In this document: positions 47,457-59,403 of the stretch, in pieces
How positions within the stretch are numbered: the first letter of the stretch is position 1
How the letters are laid out: every line of letters starts with the position of its first letter
From: Paracoccus sp. SMMA_5_TC
GTDB lineage: Bacteria > Pseudomonadota > Alphaproteobacteria > Rhodobacterales > Rhodobacteraceae
Length of the DNA: 64,000 nt
Assembly: GCF_009696685.2 (NCBI RefSeq)
Contig: NZ_CP102355.1
Span: 682,001 to 746,000, forward strand
Direction of reading: 5' to 3'
Translations under genes and position numbers: made by a program
The notes under the pieces: generated by a model
The model's input: the letters and a program-made list of their open reading frames with translations, nothing else
Databases searched by the model: none
Told to the model about the DNA's origin: nothing

Positions 47457-48020
47457 ATGACCCGCCTTCAAACCGCCTTCGACGCCATCGACCGCGCCAA
47501 CAGCGCCGACCCGCATCTGGACCCCCAGGGCCGCCCCGAGGCGCTGCTATACGGCCAGCGCATGAGCGCCGAACAGCAGGCGCTGTATCCCGATGCCTCG
47601 GAGGTGCTGCGCATCGCCTGCCGTGGCCAGCATATCGAACGCTGGCTGCTGCCGCGCGATGCCTATCCGATGGACCGCGCCGGCTATCTGGCCTGGCGCA
47701 GCGAACAGGGCCGCCGCCACGCCGCCCGCATCGCCGGCATCATGCGCGACGCCGGCTATGATGATGACCAGATCGCGCAGGCCGGCAAGATGCTGACGAA
47801 ACAGGGGATCAAGCGCGACCCCGAGGTGCAGGCGCTCGAGGACGTGATCTGTTTCACCTTCATCCGCTGGTATATGGGCCCCTTTGCCGCCGGCCGCGAC
47901 CCGCAGGAAATGCAGCGCATCGTCGAAAAGACCGCGCGCAAGATGTCGGCCCGGGCACGCGCGCTGGCCTTGCAGGAATTCGAGATTCCCGAACCCTATG
48001 CCGCAGCCTTCCGTGACTAG
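47457..48020 (+). CDS. DUF4202 domain protein
   Basis: A 187-residue soluble protein. The fold is an HD-like all-helical layout with conserved MTRLQTAFDAIDRANSADP and LRIACRGQHIERWLLPRDAYPMDRAGYLAWR, and a later DVICFTFIRWYMGPF. Function unknown. The 3' end overlaps the next gene by 23 bp, so the two are probably linked functionally (tetrapyrrole or sulfur metabolism by association). Confidence 0.82.
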   Translation: MTRLQTAFDAIDRANSADPHLDPQGRPEALLYGQRMSAEQQALYPDASEVLRIACRGQHIERWLLPRDAYPMDRAGYLAWRSEQGRRHAARIAGIMRDAGYDDDQIAQAGKMLTKQGIKRDPEVQALEDVICFTFIRWYMGPFAAGRDPQEMQRIVEKTARKMSARARALALQEFEIPEPYAAAFRD

Positions 48021-48702
48021 GGCGCTGATCGTCGGCCATGGCCAGCCCGGCGATCCCGGCCCGCAGCAACGGGCGATCGAGGATCTGGCCCGGCGCGTCG
48101 CTGCCGAATTGCCCGGGATGAGCGTGCGCGGCGCGACGCTGGCCATGCCGGGGGCGCTGGACATCGCCGATGACGCCACGCTGATCTATCCGATGTTCAT
48201 GGCCACCGGCTGGTTCACCCGCAGCGAATTGCCGCGCCGTCTGGCACTGGCCGGGGCGGGCGGGGCGCGCATCCTGCCGCCCTTTGGCAGCGATGCCGGC
48301 CTGCCGGACCTGTGTCTTGAGCTGCTGCGGGCGGCGGCCTTGGCGCAGGGCTGGCGGCTGGCCGACTGTCATCTGATGATCGCCGCGCATGGCTCGGGGC
48401 GGTCGCGCGCTCCGGCACAGGCCGCGCAGGACATGGCCCGAGCCCTGGCGCCGCATCTGGCCGAAGTGCGCTGCGGCTTTGTCGAAGAGGCGCCCTTTCT
48501 GGCCGAGGCCGCCCGCGGCCTGCCCGTCCAAAGCCTGTGCCTGCCGCTGTTTGCCAGCCGGGCCGAACATGTGACCGACGACCTGCCGCAGGCCCTGGCC
48601 CAGGCCGGCTATGCCGGCATCACCCTGCCGCCGGTGGGGCTTGCCCCCCAGGTGCCGCGGATGATCGCCGCAGCGCTGGCCCGGGCAATCAGGGCTTCAT
48701 GA
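47998..48702 (+). CDS. CbiX/SirB-type sirohydrochlorin chelatase-like protein
   Basis: A 234-residue class II chelatase-fold protein. The two halves each carry the family's His-containing strand: ALIVGHGQPGDPGPQQRAIEDLA near the start and CHLMIAAHGSGRSRAPAQAAQDMA in the middle, so it is of the duplicated length. It would insert iron or cobalt into sirohydrochlorin. The start at 47998 overlaps DUF4202. No sirohem genes nearby are seen. Confidence 0.85.
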   Translation: MPQPSVTRALIVGHGQPGDPGPQQRAIEDLARRVAAELPGMSVRGATLAMPGALDIADDATLIYPMFMATGWFTRSELPRRLALAGAGGARILPPFGSDAGLPDLCLELLRAAALAQGWRLADCHLMIAAHGSGRSRAPAQAAQDMARALAPHLAEVRCGFVEEAPFLAEAARGLPVQSLCLPLFASRAEHVTDDLPQALAQAGYAGITLPPVGLAPQVPRMIAAALARAIRAS

Positions 48703-49030
48703 ACCGGCGGCGCGCCTCGATGGCGATGGCACGCCGCATTTCCAGATCGGCGATCCGGGCCAGGGCGGCATCGCGTGCCGCCCCCTCGGGCAGGCTGGCC
48801 AGTTCGGCGCGGGCGGCATCGATGCGTTTCTTCAGCACGATTTCCTCGGGCAGGACGCCGGCACGCGCCATGATTCGATAGCCCACAGCCTCGGCGCTGT
48901 CTGGCTCGTGGCGCTGGGGCAAAGGTTTGCCCTCGCCCTCCAGTCCGGACAACTTGCCCTCGGCCCGGGCCTTCAGCATCATGCGTTCCGCGATCCGTTC
49001 CAGCCAGCGCATCAGCCCTGTCCCTGCCAT
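48689..49030 (-). CDS. DUF1992 (DnaJ-associated domain) protein
   Basis: A 113-residue soluble protein. It has the family signature: ERIAERMMLKARAEGKLSGLEGEGKPL near the N-terminus, then RIMARAGVLPEEIVLKKRI, followed by a coiled-coil-like charged helix. The domain is shared with eukaryotic DNAJC28; role unknown. It follows valS by 46 bp on the same strand, so is probably co-transcribed with it. Confidence 0.85.
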   Translation of the reverse strand: MAGTGLMRWLERIAERMMLKARAEGKLSGLEGEGKPLPQRHEPDSAEAVGYRIMARAGVLPEEIVLKKRIDAARAELASLPEGAARDAALARIADLEMRRAIAIEARRRFMKP

Positions 49031-49076
49031 GGCAAGGCGAGATGGTCACCCGCCCCGCCTGCCGCATCGCCCCGGT

Positions 49077-52169
<3,093 letters not shown>

Positions 52170-52288
52170 GTCTGTCACCCCTTGAATTGCCACTGGGGAT
52201 AGACAAAACGCCGTCAAAGGCCAAGAGGCGCTGAAGCCGGTTCCCCCGCCCGTGACCGGGCGACGGTCGGCGGGGGCCGGCCAGCAGG

Positions 52289-53077
52289 TCAGGCGCTGTG
52301 TTCGGCCGGACCGACCAGGGCGAAATGCGCGCCCTGCGGGTCGCGCACGGCGATGATGACCGCACCGCCCGGCACCTCGGCCGGGCCATAAAGCACCTGC
52401 CCGCCGCTCTCGGTGATGCGGGCCATGGCGGCATTGACGCCATTGACCCCGAAATAGGGCAGCCAGCACGGCTGCGGCGCATTACCCAGCCCCATCATGC
52501 CGCCGATCTCGGCCCCCTGCCAGCGAAACAGCTGGTAGGTGCCGGCCGCACCCATGTCCAGACTGTCGCCCCGGTCCCAGCCCATGATCGCGGCATAGAA
52601 ATCAAGGCCTGCCGTCGGGTCGGTGGTCATCAGCTCGATCCAGTTGCCATGGCTTTCGCGGTTCTGGTTCCAGGCGCCGGCATCGGCCGGCGGCTGCGGG
52701 TCCATCGGCGAAGGCTGCAACAGGCCAAAGACCGCGCCCTGCGGATCGGCGGCGACGGCAAAACGGCCCGTTCCCGGGATGTCCGCGGGCGATCGCAGCA
52801 CCTTGCCGCCCAGTTCGGCGACCCGCCGGACGGTGGCGTCGACATCGTCCACGTCCAGATAGATCATCCAGTTCGGCGGCGCCTCGGCGCAGACGGGCGA
52901 GGTTTCCATCAACCCCGCCACCGGATGTTCGTCATGGCTGGCCAGATGATAGGTGAACCCTTCCATGCCGGAATCGGCGATGTCCCAGCCCAGCACGCGG
53001 TTGTAGAAGGCGCCGGCCGCAGCCAGCTGCCCGGGGGCGGTGGTCAGTTCGAACCAGCAGGGCTTGCCGTGATACAT
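52289..53077 (-). CDS. VOC (glyoxalase-like) family protein, two-domain
   Basis: A 262-residue protein composed of two vicinal-oxygen-chelate repeats: first [25 protein letters not shown]...[22 protein letters not shown], then [23 protein letters not shown]...[15 protein letters not shown]. Each has the usual beta-alpha-beta-beta-beta metal-chelating fold. The substrate is unknown. It lies 9 bp downstream of the DUF1428 gene. Confidence 0.88.
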   Translation of the reverse strand: MYHGKPCWFELTTAPGQLAAAGAFYNRVLGWDIADSGMEGFTYHLASHDEHPVAGLMETSPVCAEAPPNWMIYLDVDDVDATVRRVAELGGKVLRSPADIPGTGRFAVAADPQGAVFGLLQPSPMDPQPPADAGAWNQNRESHGNWIELMTTDPTAGLDFYAAIMGWDRGDSLDMGAAGTYQLFRWQGAEIGGMMGLGNAPQPCWLPYFGVNGVNAAMARITESGGQVLYGPAEVPGGAVIIAVRDPQGAHFALVGPAEHSA

Positions 53078-53086
53078 CCCCGGCCC

Positions 53087-53440
53087 TCACGATACATCGA
53101 CGATGGGCTCGAAACCGCCCCACATCATCCGCATCCCGTCAAAGGGCATCTCGGGCGGTCTGGGCGTGTCGGGATCGGCCATCATGCGTTCAAAGGCGGC
53201 ATCGGCGGTGGCCCGGTCGGGCCATTCGATCCAGGAAAAGACGATGGTTTCGTCCTCCTTGGCCTGGGTGGACATGTAGAAATCCGTGACCTTGCCATGC
53301 GGCACGTCCACCCCCCAGGCCTCGACCATCCGCAGCGCACCGTATTGCTTGAACATGGGCCAGTGATCGCGCGCCAGTTCGATGTATTTCTGCTTGTTGG
53401 CGGTCGGCACCGCCAGCAGGAAGCCGGAATAGTAGCTCAT
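53087..53440 (-). CDS. DUF1428 (YbaA-like) protein
   Basis: A 117-residue dimeric-barrel-type protein with MSYYSGFLLAVPTANKQKYIELA at the start, MVEAWGVDVPHGKVTDFYMS in the middle and RMMWGGFEPIVDV at the end, a clear DUF1428 pattern. It starts at 53440, 85 bp from the divergent HxlR gene, and is followed by a VOC gene. HxlR probably controls this pair. Confidence 0.88.
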   Translation of the reverse strand: MSYYSGFLLAVPTANKQKYIELARDHWPMFKQYGALRMVEAWGVDVPHGKVTDFYMSTQAKEDETIVFSWIEWPDRATADAAFERMMADPDTPRPPEMPFDGMRMMWGGFEPIVDVS

Positions 53441-53525
53441 CGCTTGCTCCTTATGGGCGCGAAAGGCGCCGGCGACTCGCAGCCTGTCGCTTGCAGTAGC
53501 AAAAAGCAACCAATATTCTGCCGCC

Positions 53526-54278
53526 ATGAAACACATCGGCCAGAACCCGCGCCTGCGCTATGACGAAGGCTGCCTTGGCGCCCATGCGCTGAACCTGGTG
53601 GGTGATCGCTGGGCGCTGCTGGTGGCGCGCGAACTGATGTTCCAGCCCAAACGCTTCCAGATGCTGCGCGCCGGGCTGCCGGGGGTGACGGCCAGCGTGC
53701 TGAGCCAGCGGCTGGCACAAATGATCGCGGCCGGTGTGGTGCAGCACGCGCCCGAGCCGGGGCTATACGCGCTGACACCGGCCGGGCGGGCGCTGCACCC
53801 GGTGCTGCGCGAGCTGTGCCGATGGGCGCTGCTGATGCCGGGGCACGATCCGCAACGGTTCATCAGTATTTCGGCGCTGATGATCTCGATTTCGGCCACG
53901 GTCGATGCCGGACGCGCGGCCGGATCGCCGCTGCGCGGCGGTTTCGTCAGCGGGCCGGAAGGGTTCGTGGTCACGCTGGACGCCGCCGGCGCGCCACTGG
54001 TGCGCGCCGATCCGGCGCCGCGGGCCGATTTCGTGCTGACCGGCAGCGGCAATGCCCTGGCCGCCGCGATCTATGGCCCCGGTCCGGCGGTGCTGGCGCA
54101 ATCCGGACGCATCGCTCTGCACGGCGACAGTGCCGCCGCGCAGGATTTCGCCGCGCTGTTCAGCCTGCGGCCTCAGAGCCGCGACAGAAGCGCATCGCCG
54201 GACGAGACCGAGCAGCTGCCGGGCGATTCCTCGACCTCCAGCTCGGTCACCACGCCATCCTCGGCCAGCAGCGCATAG
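53526..54278 (+). CDS. HxlR-family transcriptional regulator with SCP2-like C-terminus
   Basis: A 250-residue protein. The winged helix includes CLGAHALNLVGDRWALLVARELMFQPKRFQMLRAGLPGVTASVLSQRLAQM and the wing around HAPEPGLYALTPAGRALHPVL. The C-terminal part (about 100-215) resembles an SCP2-type ligand domain (RADFVLTGSGNALAAAIYG). The protein should end near residue 215; the last roughly 35 residues (Ser/Thr-rich) are read from the antisense of the peroxiredoxin gene, a 106-bp overlap. Probably controls the divergent DUF1428/VOC genes. Confidence 0.85.
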   Translation: MKHIGQNPRLRYDEGCLGAHALNLVGDRWALLVARELMFQPKRFQMLRAGLPGVTASVLSQRLAQMIAAGVVQHAPEPGLYALTPAGRALHPVLRELCRWALLMPGHDPQRFISISALMISISATVDAGRAAGSPLRGGFVSGPEGFVVTLDAAGAPLVRADPAPRADFVLTGSGNALAAAIYGPGPAVLAQSGRIALHGDSAAAQDFAALFSLRPQSRDRSASPDETEQLPGDSSTSSSVTTPSSASSA

Positions 54279-54655
54279 CGTTTCGAGCGGCCGTTGACCC
54301 AGCCATCGGCCTGGATGTCCATGCCCAGCGCCTTGGTATAGCTGCCATCGGCATCGGCCAGCACCTCGATGCCGGCGGCATCGGCGCCGGTATCCTTGGC
54401 CCATTGCCCGGCCACGAAGGGGTCGTTGACGGCGATGCAGACCACGCGCGCCACGCCCTTGCCGCGGATCTGGTCGGCATTTCGCACAAAGCTGGGCATA
54501 TGGGCATTGTTGCAGGTGGGCGTATAGGCACCCGGCACGGCAAAGATCACCACCTTGCCCTGCGACAGGCCGGCGGCATCGACCGGCTCGGGGCCGCTGG
54601 CGCCCAGTTTCGTCAGCGTGCCTGCGGGCAGCTTGTCTCCCTTTGCGATGGACAT
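54173..54655 (-). CDS. Peroxiredoxin (Prx5/AhpE-like)
   Basis: A 160-residue thiol peroxidase. The peroxidatic Cys is in PGAYTPTCNNAHMPSF (residues about 45-60), with the PxxxTPxC pattern of Prx5-type enzymes. A second Cys near the C-terminus (SPGSCSVSSGDALL) may resolve it. It reduces peroxides. The start at 54655 is at the normal N-terminus (MSIAKGDKLP) 78 bp from the divergent reductase gene. Confidence 0.92.
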   Translation of the reverse strand: MSIAKGDKLPAGTLTKLGASGPEPVDAAGLSQGKVVIFAVPGAYTPTCNNAHMPSFVRNADQIRGKGVARVVCIAVNDPFVAGQWAKDTGADAAGIEVLADADGSYTKALGMDIQADGWVNGRSKRYALLAEDGVVTELEVEESPGSCSVSSGDALLSRL

Positions 54656-54733
54656 GCACGATCCTCCGTCAATTGCATCGTTCCGGTGCCGACTATAGGC
54701 TGCGCGCCGCAGGCAAACCAGCGAGGGTGTTAG

Positions 54734-55915
54734 ATGAACATCGTGATCCTTGGCGCAGGACAGGCGGCGGCGTCGCTGGCGGCGCGGTTGCGGGCGCTGG
54801 GACATGCGGGCGCCATCACCATCATCGGCGACGAACCCGCCCCGCCTTATCAGCGCCCGCCGCTGTCCAAGGCCTATCTGCTGGGCGAGATGGACCTGGA
54901 GCGGCTGACGCTGCGCGCCCCCGACTGGTGGCAGGATCAGCACATCACCCTGCACCTCAGCGAGACCGCGACCGCCATCGACCGCCCGCAGCGCCGCGTG
55001 CTGACCGACCGCGGCGCCTATGATTACGACGCGCTGGTGCTGACGCTGGGCGCGCGGCCGCGCCGTCTGCCCGCGGCCATGGGCGGCGCGCTGCCCGGGG
55101 TGCATGTGCTGCGCAACCTGGCCGATATCGACGGGCTGCGTCCGGCGCTGCGCGCGGGGCGGCGGCTGGTGGTGATCGGCGGCGGCTATATCGGGCTCGA
55201 GGCGGCGGCGGTCGCGCGCAAGCTGGGCCTTGATGTCACCCTGATCGAGGCGGCGCCGCGCATCCTTGGGCGCGTGGCCGCTGCCGAGACCGCGGACATG
55301 ATCCGCGACCTGCACCGCGGCCATGGCGTCACCATTCTGGAAGGCACCGCCATCGCCCGCATCACCGGCGAGGCGGCGGCTGACGGCGTGCTGCTGGCCG
55401 ATGGCCGCCACCTGCCCGCCGACATGGTGATCTGCGGCATCGGCATCCAGCCGGAAACCGCGCTGGCCGAGGCGGCGGGACTGGCCATCGACAATGGCAT
55501 CGCCGTCGATGCCCGTGGCCGCAGCAGCGATCCCGCGATCTGGGCGGCGGGCGATTGCGCCAGCTTTCCCACGGCGCAGGGGCGGCTGCGTCTGGAAAGC
55601 GTGGGCAATGCCATCGACATGGCCGAGACGGTCGCCGCCAATATCCTGGGCGCCGAACAGGATTATCAGCCCAAGCCCTGGTTCTGGTCGGACCAGTTCG
55701 ACGCCAAGCTGCAGATCGCCGGCCTGAACCTGGGCCATGACAGCATCGTCACCCGGCCCGGTTCGGTCTGGTATTACCGTGGCGGACAGCTGGTCGCGGT
55801 CGATGCGCTGAACGATCCGCGCGCCTACATGATCGGCAAGCGCCTGATCGAGGCCGGCCGCAGCCCCGACCCCGCCGCCCTGGCCGCGGCCCCGGACCTG
55901 AAGGCGCTGCTGTGA
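54734..55915 (+). CDS. FAD-dependent ferredoxin reductase-like protein
   Basis: A 393-residue putidaredoxin/ferredoxin reductase-type enzyme. FAD ADP site: IVILGAGQAAASLAARLRALG; the second Rossmann fold: RLVVIGGGYIGLEAAAVARKLGLDVTLIEAAPRILGR (NADH); the FAD-contact strand IWAAGDCASFP near the middle. The C-terminal reductase domain is present. It passes electrons from NADH to a 2Fe-2S partner, such as one serving a monooxygenase. The stop overlaps the GTG start of rsmD. Confidence 0.9.
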   Translation: MNIVILGAGQAAASLAARLRALGHAGAITIIGDEPAPPYQRPPLSKAYLLGEMDLERLTLRAPDWWQDQHITLHLSETATAIDRPQRRVLTDRGAYDYDALVLTLGARPRRLPAAMGGALPGVHVLRNLADIDGLRPALRAGRRLVVIGGGYIGLEAAAVARKLGLDVTLIEAAPRILGRVAAAETADMIRDLHRGHGVTILEGTAIARITGEAAADGVLLADGRHLPADMVICGIGIQPETALAEAAGLAIDNGIAVDARGRSSDPAIWAAGDCASFPTAQGRLRLESVGNAIDMAETVAANILGAEQDYQPKPWFWSDQFDAKLQIAGLNLGHDSIVTRPGSVWYYRGGQLVAVDALNDPRAYMIGKRLIEAGRSPDPAALAAAPDLKALL

Positions 55916-56478
55916 GGATCGTCGGCGGCAGCCTGCGCGGGCTGAAGCTGGCCGATGTCGGTGCCGGCGATCCGGCCGCGCATCTGCGCCCTACCACCGA
56001 CCGCGTGCGCGAGGCGATCTTCAACCTGCTGGTCAACGGCAACCACGGCAATCCCCTGCCCGGGGCGCGGGTGCTTGACCTGTTTGCCGGCACCGGGGCG
56101 CTGGGGCTCGAGGCGCTGTCGCGCGGCGCGGCGCGGGTGGCCTTTGTCGATGACGGGGTGGCGGCGCGGGGGCTGCTGCGGGCCAATATCGAAAAGGCCC
56201 GCGCCATGGGCGTCACCGATGTCTGGCGCCGCGATGCCACGCGGCTGGGCGACAATCGCGGCGCCCCCTATGATCTGGTATTCCTGGACCCGCCCTATGG
56301 TCTTGGCCTGGGCGAACGCGCGGTCGAATCGGCGCTGGCCGGCGGCTGGCTGGCCGAAGGCGCGATTCTTGTCTGGGAGGAGTCGCGCCCGCCACCCGCC
56401 ATCGCCGGGCTGGCGCGCCTGGATCAGCGCAGATACGGCGACACCATTGTCACAATGTTGCGCCGCGAACACGACTAG
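55912..56478 (+). CDS. rsmD: 16S rRNA (guanine966-N2)-methyltransferase
   Basis: A 188-residue SAM-dependent enzyme. The start is GTG, overlapping the reductase stop (GTGA). Motifs: RIVGGSLRGLKL, RPTTDRVREAIFNLL, VLDLFAGTGALGLEALSRGAARV (motif I) and LVFLDPPYGLG (motif IV). It methylates G966 in the 30S head. Convergent with the Lrp gene by 4 bp. Confidence 0.95.
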   Translation: MRIVGGSLRGLKLADVGAGDPAAHLRPTTDRVREAIFNLLVNGNHGNPLPGARVLDLFAGTGALGLEALSRGAARVAFVDDGVAARGLLRANIEKARAMGVTDVWRRDATRLGDNRGAPYDLVFLDPPYGLGLGERAVESALAGGWLAEGAILVWEESRPPPAIAGLARLDQRRYGDTIVTMLRREHD

Positions 56479-56921
56479 CTGCCGCGGTCCAGCTTGGTGG
56501 ACAGGTGAATCAGACTTTCGCTTGAGCGCACACCGGTCAGACCGCCGATCTGATCCAGCACATCGTCCAGCTGACTGGTCGAACTGGCGGCCAGTTGCAG
56601 CAAAAGATCGACGCGGCCGCTGGTGGTGTGGATGCGCTCGACCTCGGGCAGGCTGCGCAACCGGGTCAGGATCGCCGCCTGCGCCCGTGGCTCGATCGTC
56701 AGCAGGCAGGTGGCGCGGATGCGATGCTCGCGCGCCGCATCGCCCAGCCGCAGGGTGTATCCGGCAATCGCCCCCGAGGTTTCCAGCCGTTCCAGCCGCG
56801 CCTGCACCGTCGAACGCGCCACTTTCAGCCGCCGTGCCAGCACCGCCACCGACATGCGCGCATCCTGCGCCAGATGGGTCAGAATCCCCCGGTCAAGCTC
56901 GTCCACGGCCACCTCTGTCAT
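56475..56921 (-). CDS. Lrp/AsnC-family transcriptional regulator
   Basis: A 148-residue regulator. The helix-turn-helix (DELDRGILTHLAQDARMSVAVLARRLKVARSTVQARLERLETSGAI) is followed by a RAM ligand domain (EHRIRATCLLTIEPRAQAAILTRLRSLPEVERIHTTSGRVDLLLQLAASS). The ATG at 56921 lies only 3 bp from a strong palindrome and has no clear Shine-Dalgarno; the in-frame GTG six residues in, with AGAGG upstream, is a possible true start. Divergent from the decarboxylase it probably controls. Confidence 0.92.
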   Translation of the reverse strand: MTEVAVDELDRGILTHLAQDARMSVAVLARRLKVARSTVQARLERLETSGAIAGYTLRLGDAAREHRIRATCLLTIEPRAQAAILTRLRSLPEVERIHTTSGRVDLLLQLAASSTSQLDDVLDQIGGLTGVRSSESLIHLSTKLDRGS

Positions 56922-56923
56922 TT

Positions 56924-56940
56924 TGACGAAATACTCGTCA
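56924..56940. promoter_or_regulatory. Perfect palindrome between lrp and the decarboxylase gene
   Basis: TGACGA-AATAC-TCGTCA at 56924-56940. It lies just upstream of the lrp ATG and between the divergent genes, where an Lrp autoregulator would bind. A partial second half-site, TTAACGACG, follows at 56943. Confidence 0.65.
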
Positions 56941-57039
56941 TATTAACGACGCCGAGGCATATTTCCACCCTTTTCATTGCAGCAATCGGAACCCATAGGG
57001 CGCAGACTTGTTTCACCCCCTCACGCGCACAGGAAGGAC

Positions 57040-58203
57040 ATGCCGATGGGACTGACCGAGGGCCGCGGCCCCAAGACCGTCTGGAGCAATCCCGCCGAGA
57101 TCATCCGCACGCTGGCCCCCGAGAACCCGGTGATGGCCTTTGCCCCCGCCGTGCTGCAGGCGACCGCGCGGCGCTTTCTCAAGGGCTTTCCCGGACTGGT
57201 CACCTATGCGGTGAAATCGAACCCCGACGAGGCGGTGATCCGCACCCTGACCGCGGCGGGCGTCACCGGCTTTGACGTGGCCTCGCCCTATGAAATCGAC
57301 CTGATCGGCCGCCTGGCGCCGCAGGCGGCGCGCCACTATCACAACCCGGTGCGCTCGCAGGCGGAAATTGCCCATGCGGTGCAGGCGGGGATCAAGGCGT
57401 GGTCGGTGGACAGCCGGTCGGAACTGGACAAGCTGCTGGCCCGTGTCCCGGCCGAGGGCTGCGAAATCTCGCCCCGCTTCAAGCTGCCGGTGCTGGGCGC
57501 GGCCTATGACTTCGGCTCGAAATTCGGGGCCAGCCCGGAACTGGCGGCGGAACTGCTGCGCGTCGTGGCCGATCGCGGCTATATCCCGTCGCTGACCTTC
57601 CATCCCGGCACACAATGCGTCGATCCTCATGCCTGGGAAAGCTATATCCGCACCGCCCGCGACATCTGCGACATGGCCGGGGTGCGGGCGCGGCGTCTGA
57701 ACGTGGGCGGCGGCTTTCCATCGCATCGCGTGAACGGCATCGAGCCCGATCTCGAGGCGATCTTCGAGCTGATCGGCCGGGTGACCGCCGAAGCCTTCGG
57801 CGCCGAGGCGCCGGAACTGGTCTGCGAACCCGGCCGTGGCCTTTGCGCCGATGCCTTTGCGCTGATCGCCCGGGTCAAGGCCGTCCGCGACGGTCAGGGC
57901 GTGTTCCTGAACGACGGCGTCTATGGCGGGCTGTTCGAACTGCCCATCATCGGCAACCTCGATCGAATCGAGGTGCTGACACCGCAGGGGCAACCGCGTC
58001 AGGGCGAGGGTCAGCCGCGGGTGCTGTTCGGCCCCACCTGCGATTCGGTCGACCGGTTGCCGGGCGAACTGTCGCTGCCTGCCGAGATTGCCGAAGGGGA
58101 TTATGTCGTCTTTCATGGCGCAGGTGCCTATTCCACCGTCACCAACACCCGCTTCAACGGGTTCGGTCAGATGGCACACATGACCGTGAACGCGCTTGAA
58201 TAG
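57040..58203 (+). CDS. PLP-dependent ornithine/lysine decarboxylase (fold III)
   Basis: A 387-residue alanine-racemase-fold decarboxylase. The PLP Lys is in YAVKSNPDEAVI (residue about 57). The GPTCDSVDRL segment, with the active-site Cys/Asp, and the EPGRGLCADAFAL phosphate-binding loop are present. Such enzymes make putrescine from ornithine or cadaverine from lysine; which substrate is used is not readable here. AGGAAGG precedes the ATG at 57040, but the ATG at 57046 is an alternative. Divergent from an Lrp regulator. Confidence 0.9.
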   Translation: MPMGLTEGRGPKTVWSNPAEIIRTLAPENPVMAFAPAVLQATARRFLKGFPGLVTYAVKSNPDEAVIRTLTAAGVTGFDVASPYEIDLIGRLAPQAARHYHNPVRSQAEIAHAVQAGIKAWSVDSRSELDKLLARVPAEGCEISPRFKLPVLGAAYDFGSKFGASPELAAELLRVVADRGYIPSLTFHPGTQCVDPHAWESYIRTARDICDMAGVRARRLNVGGGFPSHRVNGIEPDLEAIFELIGRVTAEAFGAEAPELVCEPGRGLCADAFALIARVKAVRDGQGVFLNDGVYGGLFELPIIGNLDRIEVLTPQGQPRQGEGQPRVLFGPTCDSVDRLPGELSLPAEIAEGDYVVFHGAGAYSTVTNTRFNGFGQMAHMTVNALE

Positions 58204-58244
58204 GCATTAATCGACGCTTCGCAATTCCGTGCTAGCGTCGGGCC

Positions 58245-59393
58245 ATGGAATCGACGCCACCACCCGTTTGCCAGGTCGTGCTGATGGACGGCACCTTTGC
58301 CTCGCTGGCCGAGGGGCAGAGGTCGTCCATCGCCCGTATTCATGGCCTGCTGTCCGGCCGGCGCGGCCCGCTGCCGGCGCCGGTCAGGCTGCATTACGCA
58401 CCCGGTCAGCAATGGGACGCCTGGCGCACCTTGCCACGGCTGGCGATGGGATCGGCGCTGGAACATCAGATCTGCCAGGCCTATGCCTGGCTTGCACGGG
58501 AATGGCGTCCCGGCAATCCTCTGTTCTTTTTCGGCTATTCTCGCGGGGCATTCGCCGTGCGCTCGCTTGCGGGGATGATCGGGCGCGTCGGCCTTCTGAC
58601 ACCGGCCCATGCCAGCGCAGCAAATGTTGCCCGCGCCTGGGATCTGTATCGCAATGGCGCCAGCCTGACAGTCGAGCGTCTGGACCCCGCGATCTGCCAC
58701 CCGCTGGTCCCGATCCGCATGATCGGGGTCTTTGACACGGTGATGGCATTGGGCTTGCGGCTGCCATTGCTGTGGATGTTGACCGAGCCGCGGTTTCGCT
58801 TTCACGACGAGCATCTCGGCCCCGAGGTCGAACATGGCCTGCAGGCGCTGGCCCTGGACGAGACCCGCGCCGCCTTCCGTCCCATCATCTGGGACAGTCG
58901 CGATGCCGCCGGCCGGGTCGAGCAGATGTGGTTTCGCGGCTGCCATCCCGACATCGGCGGCCAGCTTTCGGGCATGGAATATGCCCGGCCGCTGGCGAAC
59001 ATCCCGCTGGTCTGGATGCTGTCGCGGGCCGAAAGCCATGGCCTGCCCCTGCCATCGGGTTGGCACAAACATTTTCCCTGCGATGCGACGGCGCCCTCCG
59101 TGGGCTCGTGGCGCGCCTGGGGCAAGGCATTTCTGGCCCGGGCGCCGCGGCTGGCAGGCGCCGACCCGTCCGAGGCGCTGCACCCCTCGGTTCCCCGACC
59201 CTATACCGGTCCCGCGCTGCTGACGGGCGCGCTGGCGCAGTTCGGCCCACCCCGCCCGCACCGGCGGCTGCGCCCCTTTGGCAAATCCGCCGTCGCAGGC
59301 ACGGCCGCGCCGCCGTCCCCCGAACCTGCACGCCCGCAGGACCAGGGCCGCGACGATGCCCAGGTCAACGACGCCGAACAGTTCCAGAAATAA
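58245..59393 (+). CDS. DUF2235 alpha/beta-hydrolase-like protein
   Basis: A 382-residue protein. DUF2235 landmarks are QVVLMDGTFASL near the start, the nucleophile elbow FFGYSRGAFAVRSLAGMIGR (GYSRG, Ser about residue 98), IGVFDTVMALG (catalytic-type Asp) and WFRGCHPDIGGQ (catalytic-type His). Some relatives are lipases or secretion-system effectors, but this one has no signal peptide or fused domain. The C-terminal 45 residues are Pro/Ala-rich. Start 41 bp after the decarboxylase stop, so possibly co-transcribed. Function unknown. Confidence 0.85.
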   Translation: MESTPPPVCQVVLMDGTFASLAEGQRSSIARIHGLLSGRRGPLPAPVRLHYAPGQQWDAWRTLPRLAMGSALEHQICQAYAWLAREWRPGNPLFFFGYSRGAFAVRSLAGMIGRVGLLTPAHASAANVARAWDLYRNGASLTVERLDPAICHPLVPIRMIGVFDTVMALGLRLPLLWMLTEPRFRFHDEHLGPEVEHGLQALALDETRAAFRPIIWDSRDAAGRVEQMWFRGCHPDIGGQLSGMEYARPLANIPLVWMLSRAESHGLPLPSGWHKHFPCDATAPSVGSWRAWGKAFLARAPRLAGADPSEALHPSVPRPYTGPALLTGALAQFGPPRPHRRLRPFGKSAVAGTAAPPSPEPARPQDQGRDDAQVNDAEQFQK

Positions 59394-59403
59394 GCGGCGC
59401 GGC

